A DNA stretch of 64,000 nt from the NCBI RefSeq assembly GCF_001619985.1, contig NW_017264194.1, positions 2,661,511 through 2,725,510 of the forward strand, given 5' to 3'. This document shows positions 34,961 to 46,198 of the stretch, piece after piece; within the stretch, counting starts at the first letter, position 1, and each line of letters opens with the position of its first letter. The notes beneath the pieces were generated by a model that worked only from the letters and a program-made list of their open reading frames with translations, searched no databases and had not been told where the DNA came from. Both the position numbers and the translations under genes were made by a program. Origin of the DNA: Xylona heveae TC161 (taxonomy: Eukaryota > Ascomycota > Xylonomycetes > Xylonales > Xylonaceae).

Positions 34961-35725
34961 AGTGGGCAATTTTATGTCGTCAAGCTTTCAATTAGTTGAG
35001 ATTTTGAAACAACTTTGGAAAAGGTACGTGTGATAGGATTGATGATAATCTGGATGCAAGCAGACTCTGGCGGTGCTTGATTGTTTGGCCTTATAAAATG
35101 CTTCTTCTGGTCATGTCATAGCTACCTCGTGCGGTCCTAGCGCGGGGGAATGAACATACGTCATAACGACAATTTATCCGACTTGTGGATATAACAAGTG
35201 GAGCATTTGTATCACAAAATACTTTCCGAATACTGCACGGTAATCTTTTGCTCATAATAATATCCAGCCAATCTAGAGCGATATTTATTTACTTTGATAT
35301 GACTTGTTTCCATAAAATACCTTATACATGTACAAGGACTCCCTGACCTTGTACTCTTCAACCACAAAAATTTCCTTGGCTTGCTCCAGAAATATCTTCT
35401 TGGCAGGGAATACTGTCATTATAATTCCAGGCCCATTGTCTCGTGTACTTCCGTATTCCCTCGTTGTCTCCAGCAAATGCTTGTAGAGAACTATTTAAAG
35501 TGATGATAGGGACTGCTACATTCCAATTAGTTCGGACAAAGGTCATATAAAGACCAATATGCGGCCTGGAGGCATTCCTTACCGACATGACCATCTTGTG
35601 CACGAGGCCCTCAAGATTTTTGATTACTGATGACTGATATCCAGCGAATTCGTACCATATCTGAAGCTGGATGCCGTGACTGGGAACAGCCAATAGACGG
35701 TGTGTCGTGAAGAAAAGTAGGGATG
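34961..35725. other. intergenic: SDR promoter and unassigned sequence
   Basis: A 765-bp spacer between two minus-strand genes. A 111-codon minus-strand frame (35358-35693) with another just downstream (35285-35476) has a protein-like composition but no family I recognise. A GT-AAGG splice-donor-like site sits inside it. It may be a small gene, a relic or chance. Confidence 0.3.
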
Positions 35726-36346
35726 TCAGTGACGAGCTTTGAGGACGCTGACATCCTCTATGCTTCCCCCACCATCTCCTTCAGTACCACGTTGACCGTT
35801 GCCTGAAGTCGTCTGTCCCTCTTCCCGAATCTCTTCGGCTACAAGCTTCTCCACAATCTTGGCTTTTGCAGCTGCTCGCTTGTATCTGTCATCAAAGTCG
35901 GACACAGCATCTTCGGTATTCTGAGTTGAAAGGCTTGCTGGCTCAGAGAGAGCGTAGAGCGTCTGGATGTGCTTTTCCAGCCGCGGGTTGGCTGAAAGAG
36001 TGGCTAAGAAATCGTGGCTTTCAGTTTGGTCACCCTTGCCGTTGAGAGATTGTTCAAGAGAACCGGAACCGGGCGCAGTTTTGCATTGATTTGCGCTTCT
36101 CGCAGATCCTGATAATCTTGTCCTAGGGAGCCTTCCAGCCCAAATTGTGGATTTGCCATGTAATTTGCCCATTGCGCGGTATTTTTCAAGGCCCTTTTCA
36201 AGCCCAAAAGTACGCCCTTCTATACGTCCCGCCTGGGCGCCATCTGCCAAACCAAGACGGTAACCATCATCATAGAACTGGTCCTCCAGATTGAGCAAAC
36301 CATCGAAAAGATCGTCTCCCAATGATTCCGCCGATCGAGCGCCCAT
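35726..36346 (-). CDS. LTO1: Lto1/ORAOV1-like protein (Yae1 N-terminal family)
   Basis: This is a partner of Yae1 in handing the Fe-S protein Rli1/ABCE1 its clusters, needed for ribosome recycling. The N-terminal region reads [19 protein letters not shown], then [16 protein letters not shown]. The regular Gly spacing of this deca-GX3-type helix is the family signature. The rest is charged, with [14 protein letters not shown] and [12 protein letters not shown]. The intronless frame gives 206 aa from the ATG at 36346. An in-frame ATG at 36436 exists, but the family sequence starts close to the one chosen. It is divergent from the Met-tRNA synthetase gene with only 168 bp between starts. Confidence 0.82.
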   Translation of the reverse strand: MGARSAESLGDDLFDGLLNLEDQFYDDGYRLGLADGAQAGRIEGRTFGLEKGLEKYRAMGKLHGKSTIWAGRLPRTRLSGSARSANQCKTAPGSGSLEQSLNGKGDQTESHDFLATLSANPRLEKHIQTLYALSEPASLSTQNTEDAVSDFDDRYKRAAAKAKIVEKLVAEEIREEGQTTSGNGQRGTEGDGGGSIEDVSVLKARH

Positions 36347-36428
36347 TCTGATCGAGTTGGTTGTGGAAATAATTACTCGGAGACAGGCGGAGTTTCCCGC
36401 TTGGCCGGCGATTGCGGAATCGCGGGGC

Positions 36429-36493
36429 TGACTCACCCCACTATTAAGCCCTCACAAAATAACTTTAGTCCGCGACGCTGTCCCTTTGAGTCA
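36429..36493. promoter_or_regulatory. two Gcn4/CpcA-type sites between LTO1 and MetRS
   Basis: TGACTCA at 36429-36435 and its reverse complement TGAGTCA at 36487-36493 both lie in the 168-bp divergent spacer, 80 and 22 bp upstream of the synthetase ATG. Chance would give about 0.02 such sites in a stretch this short. Aminoacyl-tRNA synthetase genes are known targets of the amino-acid starvation response. The nearer site may lie in the transcribed leader. Confidence 0.6.
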
Positions 36494-36514
36494 AAACCTC
36501 AATACAATTTCATC

Positions 36515-38503
36515 ATGGCGGAAACTGCCAAAATATTACCCCAGCCGGGAAAGAAAAATGTTCTGATTACTAGCGCCTTGCCCTATGTCAACAACGTCCC
36601 CCATCTGGGGAACATTGTAGGCAGTGTGCTTAGTGCCGATGTTTTTTCAAAGTACGCTTTTTCTGCACGCTCTTGATATCCCTACTTTGAATACTGACCA
36701 CTGCGCCAAAGATACAACAAGGCACGCGGCCGGCCTACGCTTTATATCTGCGGTACGGATGAGTATGGAACTGCGACTGAGACAAAGGCTCTGGAGGAAG
36801 GTGTGACGCCGCAAGAGCTGTGCTCAAAATACCACGCCGTCCACGCCGAAGTGTACAAGTGGTTTGAGATTGAGTTTGATTATTTTGGGCGAACGACGAC
36901 CCAGCAACAAACCGACATTGCTCAGGACATCTTCTTGAAACTCCACAAGAACGGCTTTCTCACCGAAAAGACCACTACGCAGCCATACTGCGAGAAGCAT
37001 TCGTCGTTCCTTGCTGATCGCTTCGTTGAGGGAGAATGCCCACGATGCGGCTATGAAGATGCGCGTGGTGACCAATGCGATAAGTGCGGACATCTTCTCG
37101 ATCCATTCGATCTGATCAAGCCCCGTTGCAAGCTTGACGGTGCCACTCCCGTGCCCAGAGACACCAAGCATATCCACCTGCTCCTTGACAAGCTTCAGCC
37201 CACCGTGGAAGAATGGTTCTCCAAGTCGAGCGAAAAGGGCGCTTGGTCTAGGAACGGGCGCATGATCACCGAGAGCTGGCTCAAGGAAGGCTTGAAGGAT
37301 AGAGGAATCACCCGCGACCTGAAATGGGGCACGCCCGTCCCACTTCCTGGTTATGAGGATAAGGTGCTTTACGTCTGGTTTGATGCGTGCATTGGCTACC
37401 CTTCGATCACGGCAAACTATACCAAAGACTGGGAAAAATGGTGGCGCAACCCAGAAGAGGTTGAGCTGTACCAATTCCTTGGAAAGGACAACGTGCCATT
37501 CCATACTGTCATTTTCCCCGGCTCCCAGCTGGGTACCGGAGACAAATGGACCATGCTCCACCACCTTTCGACCACCGAATACCTCAACTATGAGAATGGT
37601 AAATTCTCAAAGTCTCGCGGAGTCGGCGTGTTTGGAAACAATGCCAAAGACACCGGCATTCCTCCAGACGTTTGGCGGTACTTCCTCCTCTCCAACCGGC
37701 CCGAGACGGGTGACACTCAATTCGAGTGGAACAAGTTCATCTCCGCCAACAACTCCGAGCTGCTGAACAACCTCGGCAATTTCGTGAACCGTCTAGTCAA
37801 ATTTGTCGGATCCAAGGTCTACAACGGCATCCTCCCCGACTACACCAAGCTTTTCAACGACCCTAGCTTCGTCGAGGCCCGGGACGAAATCAACTCCCTT
37901 TTGAAGACCTACGTTGAGGAGCTCGAGGCCGTCAAGCTGCGGTCTGGTCTGGAGACCGCCATGCGCATTTCCGACCGGGGCAACCGTTTCCTGCAGAGCA
38001 ACCGTCTAGACAACAAGCTTGCCGCCGAGGAACCAGACCGTGCTGCCGCCGTTGTCGGTATCGGCATCAACCTCATCTACCTCCTCGCTAGCATCATCGC
38101 TCCTTACATGCCCGCTACTTCAAAATCTATCCTCGAGCAGCTCGAGGTCCCCTTCCTCCCGATCCCTGACACCTGGACCGCCGACTACATCAAGCCCGGC
38201 CACAAGATTGGCAAGGCCAAGTACCTCTTCAGCAACATCAAAGCCGAAAAGGAGCAAGAATGGCGCGAGATGTACGGCGGCACTCAGGCCGACCGCCTCA
38301 AGAAGGAGGAGGAAGCTGCCAAGGCCGCCGCCAAGAAGGCCGCGAAAAAGGCAAAGAAGGCCGAGAAGAAGGATAAACCGGCACCAGAGAAGAAGACCGT
38401 CGAGGCTGCCGAAAAGGGCGGTGCCCAGGCTATCGCCGACGACAAGGAAGCCGTTGACGCCGTGACAAAGGGCGTCGAGCAGGCCACTTTGCAAACATCT
38501 TAG
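36515..38503 (+). CDS. MES1: methionyl-tRNA synthetase, cytosolic
   Basis: This enzyme charges tRNA-Met for initiation and elongation. Exons 36515-36651 and 36712-38503 join in phase to 642 aa. The class I HIGH motif appears as HLGN in [16 protein letters not shown], and KMSKS as KFSKS in [15 protein letters not shown] zinc-binding knuckle CPRCGYE..CDKCGH sits in the connective domain. The anticodon-binding domain follows. The C-terminus is a Lys/Ala-rich tail ([16 protein letters not shown]). Unlike budding yeast MetRS there is no N-terminal GST-like domain, so tRNA affinity may depend on the basic tail. Confidence 0.96.
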
Positions 38504-39590
38504 ACATTTCATTTCTTTCTTCACTCATCTTGTTTTTCTTCTTTCTCTTACTTCTCAACATATTTCCCCCTCCCTTTTTTCCCCCCCGAAAAGAGTCCTG
38601 TTTTTTTGTCATATCCCTCTGCGACAAGATGAAATATAGAGAGAGCAGATTCCGGAAGTTTTTTTTCCACACACATTTCAAGAAATAAACAATCTTACCA
38701 AAAGACATAGTCCGCGACATATTTGGCGCACGAGTTGAGAGGGCGGAGTGAAGGCGATTTGCGATTTGCAAGTCATGCTCGGGGATGCTGCATTATGAAT
38801 GAATGAAATGACGAGGAGCGTGTTTCAGGGTGTTGAGAGGATGGGCGGCGAGTGCGTGCGGATGTCAAAATCATGTCAAAGTCAAGGCCTTCAGCTATCT
38901 ATGTTGCAACCTAGATCTTTCATAAAGGAGATGGGCTTAGAAGTTTCGGGCACATTATATCGTTTTCTTTTTTCTTTTTGTCTAGAGAGATACTACTAAA
39001 TTACTAAATTACTAAAAGAAATATTCGAGACGCTCTTCAACTAATTTTCATTTACCTAGTGCAGTGAGCTGTAGTATTGGTTTGCTGTCTTCCAATTCCA
39101 AGATGTGGTTCATCATTGACTTCAGATGGATGTACAAGTATCAAAAATTTTGTTTGTTATTGATGAGAAAGGATATCGATTTTAGGTCATTAAATCAATG
39201 AATCAAAGACAGAGACTATGTACAACTCAGGATGCCCCTTTGGTTTGAGCATCAAAGCCAACGACCATGCAATCGCGGGCGAAACACAAAGTTCGACGCC
39301 TTCAGATTCTTTGCGCCATTCCGTACTCGACTGGATAAATATGCATTGCTGTGGGGGAAAGGGAAGTTTCGATAAAAGGAAACAGGGTGGACAAGAAGAA
39401 AGAGAGGGGTAAAAAAACGAAGATAGCGGAAGAGAAAAGGAAAAAAAAAAGAAAAAAAACAAACAAAAAACCGATTGGTCGCTTCGAGCCTTCAATGCGG
39501 AAAAAAAAAAAGGAAAAAAGCAAGCGCGAAATTAAAAGTCAGGAATCCCTAAAAGCATAATCCATTGTTTCATTTGAATTCTTTTTGTTT
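38504..39590. other. convergent 3' region, MetRS / Rae1
   Basis: About 1.1 kb between converging stops. The MetRS flank (38510-38680) is T/C-rich on the plus strand. The Rae1 flank (39350-39540) is A/G-rich on the plus strand with several A8-A10 runs, so the minus-strand transcript end is pyrimidine-rich. No gene is supported. Confidence 0.5.
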
Positions 39591-40823
39591 TTACCTCTTC
39601 TTCGTTCCCGCCCGAGGCTTGCACTCATCGCCATTGACACTGTGGAGCATAATTTTGTTCGGCGAATTGGGAGTATTAAAAGCATATCCTTTGCTCCAGT
39701 CGTAACTGACGGCATAAGCAAATATCGAGCCGGTGCGGTTGAATGCGGTGGCGGAAATGGTTCCACCGACTTCAGGATAGCCCTTGAGTCTGTGCTTGGC
39801 GTCCTTATCCCAGAAATGGAAAGTGCCATCACTTCCGGAGGTGCTGAATGTGCCGTGCACAGGATGGAAATTGATCGAGTTGACAGAGTAAACATTGGTG
39901 GTGCTCGTTTGCCCAGCGGGCGTTTGTCGGTGGCACTTGAAGGAGAAATTGGAGCTAGTACACAGAAATGTCAGTCTATGTGATATTATATCCACGAATG
40001 GAAAGGAATTGACATACTTGCTATCCTTGTCTTCAACGTATTGAATAGCGCAGCGGCCTTCAATACTGCCAACTGCAAAACCAGTTGCGTCGTTGAAGCA
40101 CGACACCACTCTCGTTTGCCACTTCAGTGGGCTTTGCATTGTCTTGTAAAATTTCGTAGGATCATTTAAGTTTACGACGTTGATGTATCGGTCCGCGGTA
40201 CCAATAACGAGCAATCGATCCTTGACATCCATCGTATACACTCGTTCTTGGCATTGCAGGGTTGCCACTGGGTTCGACTGTCTGAGGTCCCAGTATTTTA
40301 CCGTCTTGTCCCACGATCCAGTAACAAGCATCGGCGAACCTGAGCCGGGCGCTTCAATGAATCGAACGGTGCGAATGGGTTGCTCGTGAGCGGCCACCTG
40401 CTGTGGACTCGTGCTGCCGCTTGCAAGGTCCAAAAGTCGAGCGGCCTTGTCAGCGCCAGCGCCTACAACTTTTCCGCCATCCTATACAAAAGCCAGAAAA
40501 ATATTAGCATAATGGGAATCTCGGGACACAAGATCCAAAGCAACAACTGTGTGGGAGCCTACCTTTGACCAACAGCACGACAGGACGGGTGCTTCATGTT
40601 CAAACAGAGCTTTGCCCTCGCTCTGACCCGTAGGACTAATCTCATAAATGCGAACTTTCTTGTCCCAAGATGCTACTGCTAAATGCTCGGTCTGCGGCGA
40701 AAAGGAGAGTTCTGAAATGCTGTCTTCCGGAGGATTGTTCAGAGCAACGTCTTTGGATAGGTCGCCCTGCGTCGGGTTGGAAGCGGCCGCTGAAGTCGCC
40801 GCTGCACCGAAAAGTCCAGACAT
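39591..40823 (-). CDS. RAE1: mRNA export factor Rae1/Gle2 (WD40)
   Basis: This WD40 propeller protein works at nuclear pores in mRNA export by binding a Nup98-type nucleoporin. The start MSGLFGAAATSAAASNPTQG is typical. Repeats include ISELSFSPQTEHLAVASWDK, VLSCCWS, RTVRFIEAP..MLVTGSWDKTVKYWDLR, ERVYTMDVKDRLLVIGTADR and INFHPVHGTFSTSGSDGTFH. The conserved C-terminal repeat reads AYAVSYDWSKGYAFNTPN. The tail ends GDECKPRAGTKKR, just before the stop. Two introns lie near 40482-40563 and 39954-40018. The length, about 360 aa, is normal. Confidence 0.96.
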
Positions 40824-42689
40824 CTTGTAGGTCTGTATTGAAGCTCCGGCAGTCTTGACAAGTCCTCAGAGGAGCAACGCTTTCGTCGGAGGTTTCGCGC
40901 CGTTCAACTGCCAAACTTAGATTCTAAACGATATATAACTTAGCCCGCGTAGAATATGCAAGCGTGCTGAACCTATGGCTTACGTAAGGATTTTATAGGC
41001 ACCAGCAGGCACAATAGGTTGCGTCCATTGACCACGGTTTTGGGTATCCTCACGTCTCAATTGATTGGTTGAATGCTCAAGGCAGCTGTCAGGCAATTAC
41101 AACGAAGTTCCAGAATGCTTACTTGATTTTTCGTTTCATCTGCCTCAACACTACAAACCTTGATAATTATTTGAATATAACTAAGGTAGGCGTATCCAGT
41201 AAAACGTACTCCCGTACTCGTAACTTTCTAGCACCATTTGCCCTCTACTCGAGGCGATACGCGCTTTCCACGCTAGATCCACTCGGCACGTGATCGCCAA
41301 AACTACTTTTCTAGCCCACCAGCAGCTCTTCATAATTCTTTTCTTCTTCTTTTCTTCTCTACTCCTCGCTCAAAGAATCGCAGTCGAAGCTTACAAACGG
41401 AGACATCTTTGGATGTTTCAGCTGAAAAGCCATTTGCTTTGGGAGAAAGTCCCCGGACATCCTGCATATTTGCAGGCCTGCGGAAACGCGTCGCCATAGA
41501 AGCATGCGGCTACCTCTCGTCTTCTCTCTTGGTTTCTTCGAGCTCCAGCACTGCTCGACTTCAATTGTCGCTAGCTAGGTCTCTGATTGCAGGTGGCAGT
41601 GACCATATGGATGAAGATACGAGTCCGCGCTCTGCCATTACTGCTGTCATCTGGCTTGACTCTGCGGCTCTTGGATAAGGTGCTGGTTACAATCCGAGGT
41701 TTACTGAGGGGTTCAGGGGACGTTGAGAATACTTTCGTCGCGATCGATAGTAATGCGATTGCCCGTCGTCTCCCTTGGGGTGGAAACATGCCATAGGAAC
41801 GGGGGTAACTCGATGGGGCTTATTCTTGAGGCGAGGGGTCCCATTTTGAAGTTTTTTTCAAGGAGTCTGTAGCTTATATGCAAAGCGGATTGGGCCGTGC
41901 GATGCATTCATTTTCCTGAGCAGAAGTGCCAGAGATGCAGCCCGATCAGAAGCTCGGTCGAACGAGTCAGACTCGATCACATTTAGCCAACATTTTGGGA
42001 AACGTTCAGGTGATGAAATACCAATTCATAGAGTCAAGCCCCGAGTTTGCCGTCGATCCCAAAGTGGCGACGGTGACTTTGACGAGAAAGGATTGCCATA
42101 AGGTATCTGATGAACGTTCCAATCTGTGGTCTTTTGTGCGCTGTTAGGTCGATGTTATCTGCATATGCGTAGGTTTAGGTAGTATTGAAACAGTTCAGGA
42201 AGGAAATTCTTCCGGCTTTCGTAGAACATCGACTTCAATATCGTACATTTACCTAGATTATAGGGTTTGTAACGTAAGGCAGCCAAAAGGTCAATCAATA
42301 GTTGTGTTTGATGCAAGGCTGCAAAAACAACCGTCGCAGAGCAAAGAAGTGGTCGGTCCAGTATGCCCATGAGCTATCTTAAAAGCAAATCGGGATCTTC
42401 ATTACTATGGAGCTCCTCAAGAGAATCCAGCCGGCTCGAAATGGTGCCATGGTTGATTGTTATAAGACATCATCGCCAACGCTCAGAGATGCCCCTATAA
42501 TCTCGTTTTACCCGAAGACAATGCTAAATGCTCCTTCGCACACAAACTACCATGAAATATCTAGCCAGAAAATGCTTTTTGCGTTGACGAAACTCCATAA
42601 CTTATATATCACTCCCGGGATACTAGATACTCTAAAATGTTGCGCCCAATGGCACGGATTCGTGTACTAAAAGAAGTTGACTCAAAGCT
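40824..42689. other. unassigned 1.9-kb region upstream of Rae1
   Basis: This holds the Rae1 promoter on the left and the Kex1 3' flank on the right. In the middle, 41331-41370 on the plus strand is a dense CT tract of the kind found just before fungal transcription starts. It is followed by short plus-strand frames (41409-41678, 41587-41796, 41926-42147) and splice-like signals. None resembles a known protein. A plus-strand gene or non-coding transcript is possible. Confidence 0.35.
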
Positions 42690-44722
42690 CTAATCTTTCC
42701 TGAGATTCCCTCGACCTTTTGCATCTGGAGTATCTTCCTCGTCGCTGCTTGTGCCTCCTAGGCTATATCTTTCACGATCATGCTCATTGCGTCCATGGGA
42801 GTTCGGCGCCGTCAGATCGTCCAATTCGCTCTCGTCAAAATCGCCAGCTTCGAGATCTGCATTTTGACGCCTGTTTTTGAATGCCTGCAAGCCGGAAACA
42901 GTTCGTGAGCGTCCTTGGTGAGCTTCAGATACATGACCGTTGCTCGTATCTGGAAACAGTCCACGATACCCTGCGGTTCGTCTTCGGCCTCTCCAGACAA
43001 ACCAGCCCCAAACAGCCGCAGCAATGACGACCACAACGAGAGCCGCTTCACCGGACCTATAGTAAGCATCCCACTTCGCTTGCTGCAATTTCTCTTCCTC
43101 CTCTTTCTCTGCAATCGTACTATTTGGATGCCCGCCGACGCTGGTCTCTATGCCTTTTTCGCCATCAATTCGACTGTCTGCTGGAACGCCGCCAATGCTG
43201 GCAATGTCCACACCCATAAATCGATCAAGCATGTCCCGACTTCGCCGTGCGTAGTCGAATGGTACCATGTGACTGGAATTGTAGAAGAGGACGTACGTCA
43301 AGTTCCTGGCTTCTTGATAGATACCAGCCGGTTCACCTTCAAACGTCCAGTGACGACGTGGGGCCCATGTGCCAGGGCTAAGTTCAAAACCTTTGCCTCC
43401 ATTCCATTCCATATTATGGATTAGTTCTTCCGTGCCAAGATGGTTACAAATCAAATCCTGATCGCCCGAAAAGAGTACGATGGGCACATGCTCCAGCAGA
43501 CTCGGTAGGAGTTGGATAGACGGCTTGGAGTTTTTAGCTCGAAATTTGCTGCTGACTGCACCGGAACACTCCGTCCAGCCGGCCTTCTTGTCAGGATTGA
43601 TATGAAGAGCTCTGACAACCTCTGGACGACGAAGATAAGGTGTCACATTGCTTAGGTCTGGGGGCCAATTCATTCCGCAGCTCGGATAAGTGTCAGACAG
43701 ACGAATATCGTACATGTTGATGCATCCCTTGCCGCCGTCCGAGTGGGTATTTGTAACTCGAAGGAGCTCTTGAAGGATATCTTCGCACTGACCGACGTCA
43801 ACGTGGTTGGCCCCATCGGGGTTGTTCAAAGCCTGAGTGCAAACGGATTGCTGGGATTCGAGCCGCTTCGCATCATCTGAATCACCTTGGACGAGTCCAC
43901 GATTGTAGGCAAACGGCAGGTATGAGAGATATTGATCCACGGGTGAAATCCAACCGTTTCCGATAAGCAGGCCCTTTAGCATCCATCCTTTGCCGCGGTT
44001 CAAGATCTCCTGAGCTATATAGGGGATATACTGTCCGGCATATGATTCTCCTGCTATATAAAGCTGCACTCATTTTAGTCTCTGGTGATTGCAGATGCGT
44101 TAAATCATTGTTGGACTTACGTCGTCGTGCTCGTAGTCTGGGAAAAGACTGAACCATTTCTCCAAAAATGTTATAAACTGGTCTGCCATCTCGTCCAAGT
44201 CATGGATGTAGCTATCGGTGTCTACATAGCTGAAACCAGTGCCAACCGGCTGGTCCACGAAGAGCACATTCGCAAACTCGTCCCAGGACCCTTCGTTGTA
44301 CGTGAGGTTTCCGTCTTTTGTTAGCCGATATGGTCCAATCTCCATCAAAGCCCCATCCATGGAGCTGCAGCCAGGGCCTCCATTCAACCAGATCACTGTA
44401 CGTTGTTTGTTCGCGATATGCCTGTTCTGATAAAACCAAAAGAACAAGTTTCCATGGTGTTCCGGAGTAATCTCGATATGCCTTTGGAAGTTCGTCAGTA
44501 TATCGACTGGCAAAAGTATGGTTACATCACTTACCCAGCATGCATCTTTAGCAATGGGCCATCTGGAGCGCCAGGCAAGTCATGGACAAAGTAGTCAGCA
44601 GCAGCCTTATCGGCCGCTGCTGAGCCCGTCAAAAAGGAGCAGAGTAGTAGATTGCATATTAACACCACCCAAGCTCGACTGTGGAGAGCTATTCTGGGGG
44701 TCGAGTAGCCATATGCTTGCAT
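42690..44722 (-). CDS. KEX1: pheromone-processing carboxypeptidase Kex1
   Basis: This Golgi serine carboxypeptidase trims C-terminal Lys/Arg from secreted peptide precursors after Kex2 cleavage. A signal segment, [20 protein letters not shown], is followed by the serine carboxypeptidase domain: [31 protein letters not shown], the nucleophile in [10 protein letters not shown], the Asp in [11 protein letters not shown] and the His in [11 protein letters not shown] single transmembrane segment ([17 protein letters not shown]) leads to an acidic cytosolic tail typical of Kex1. Two introns are visible, near 44530-44480 and 44115-44070. About 620 aa. Confidence 0.96.
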
Positions 44723-45260
44723 TTTCTTTTAAAGGTAAGAAAGCCGGAAGATGCAGCTTTCCTTCAGGAACGTCTGTCCGCAATCCTCATGGGGTGAATA
44801 ACAACCCCGAAAGGGACTTTCAGGTGTACAGTAGCCCGGGATAGACGATGCGCCAGCGCAGTACAATTATGATCGGAAAACGTCCCAGATCGGATCGCCT
44901 TTACAAATCAAGAGGGCTTTTCAGCCTATTGAAGGCAGAATGCAATATCGGAGTTTCGCTGGCTTGGGCTGAGTATCCTAAATGGCGGAAAGGGTTCCGG
45001 AGCATCTAGCTAGGTGTCCCGAAGGGCGAAACAAGTGGCCGTATGCGTCACCGTATACACTCTACGGTTGCCCATTGGATCTATGCTCGAGAGGTCAACC
45101 TACCTACTTTATCCAATTTCCTGGCGTAGGCGGAAGTCTCACGACGGTTGTTTAGCCAACCGCCCTTGTGCAGTCTACTATGCTACGAGATTTTACTTTC
45201 CATGACGAATGACATTAAAAACGTAAATTCACTTTTGAATTTAATTTAGCCTTAGCAGAT
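44723..45260. other. intergenic: Kex1 promoter and Sfm1 3' end
   Basis: A 538-bp spacer between two minus-strand genes, AT-rich near the Sfm1 stop. Nothing specific is visible. Confidence 0.4.
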
Positions 45261-46198
45261 CTATAAGATATCGTCCAAGGCTTTCTCCGAGTCCTTTTTG
45301 ATCAATTCAACCATACCCTAGGATAAGCACCGCATTAGTATCATTAACAAAGGAAAGACATTGAGCTTTAAAAGCCCAAGTGAAAGAGCCGGAGGGGCAT
45401 ACTTCAGGCATAGTGGGCCGACCGTCTTTGTCCTTGACATAGCGGAAGGGCATCTCGGTGCTTTCATGCTTATTGATTTTCAATTCCGGATAGTCCACAT
45501 ACTGGATTTTGTCCAATGGAACTTTTGAGAAGATTGCTTAGCTCCCAGAACTGCGTGACATTGGAGCATGAAAATTTAACTCACTTTGATCCTGGATGAC
45601 GATCCTAGTCACCCTTACGGCGGTATCAGTTGTCATCTGAACAGGCCCTAGTCTTCGGCCTTCAAAGCCTTTCTTTCTCAATTCAGAGGTACGATCTAGC
45701 AAAAGCCGTCTTAGCATCAGTGTGATCACAAATATCTTAATACACAGACACAACGGTATTTACCTCTAGGGGGATCGTCACCTAAGACAATGCCAGGGGG
45801 TTAGCATGTATCATTCTCGAAGCAATATCTTTACCATTTTTGGGGGTTGCAATACCAAGAATGCCTCCGAATAGGAAGACGTCAAATGAGCCCGCATCCT
45901 CTGGCGACAATTCTTTTTTCGCCGCAGGGTCCAGTAGGCAGACGGAACCTTTCTTTTCTGCGTAAATTGTCTCTACGCTGCGGTGTTCGACCTCTAAGCC
46001 TTGCACGTGTTGGAGTTCCGCAGGCAATTTTAACGTCTCAGGAACAGAAGAGAGACAGAATTTGGCGCCATTCTCGTGCGATTCTCGAGAAATGGTGAGG
46101 TACTCAAGAGCAGACCAAGGTCCTAACTCAGGATCCAGGTGCTCCACCACATAAGTCTTTCCGGCATGGCCGCCTTGAGGCGATTGAGTGAAGGCCAT
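45261..46198 (-). CDS. SFM1: SPOUT-family protein arginine methyltransferase Sfm1
   Basis: In yeast this enzyme methylates an Arg of ribosomal protein Rps3. The first exon reads YVVEHLDPELGPWSALEYL and continues to FDVFLFGGILG. The knot region follows after introns as DPPRDRTSELRKKGFEGRRL and GPVQMTTDTAVRVTRIVI. The next exon holds LDKIQYVDYPELKINKHEST and FRYVKDKDGRPTMPE. A tiny last exon gives GMVELIKKDSEKALDDIL before the stop at 45261. About five exons and 240 residues are expected. The pattern FGGILGDDPPRDRT is diagnostic of this family. Confidence 0.9.
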
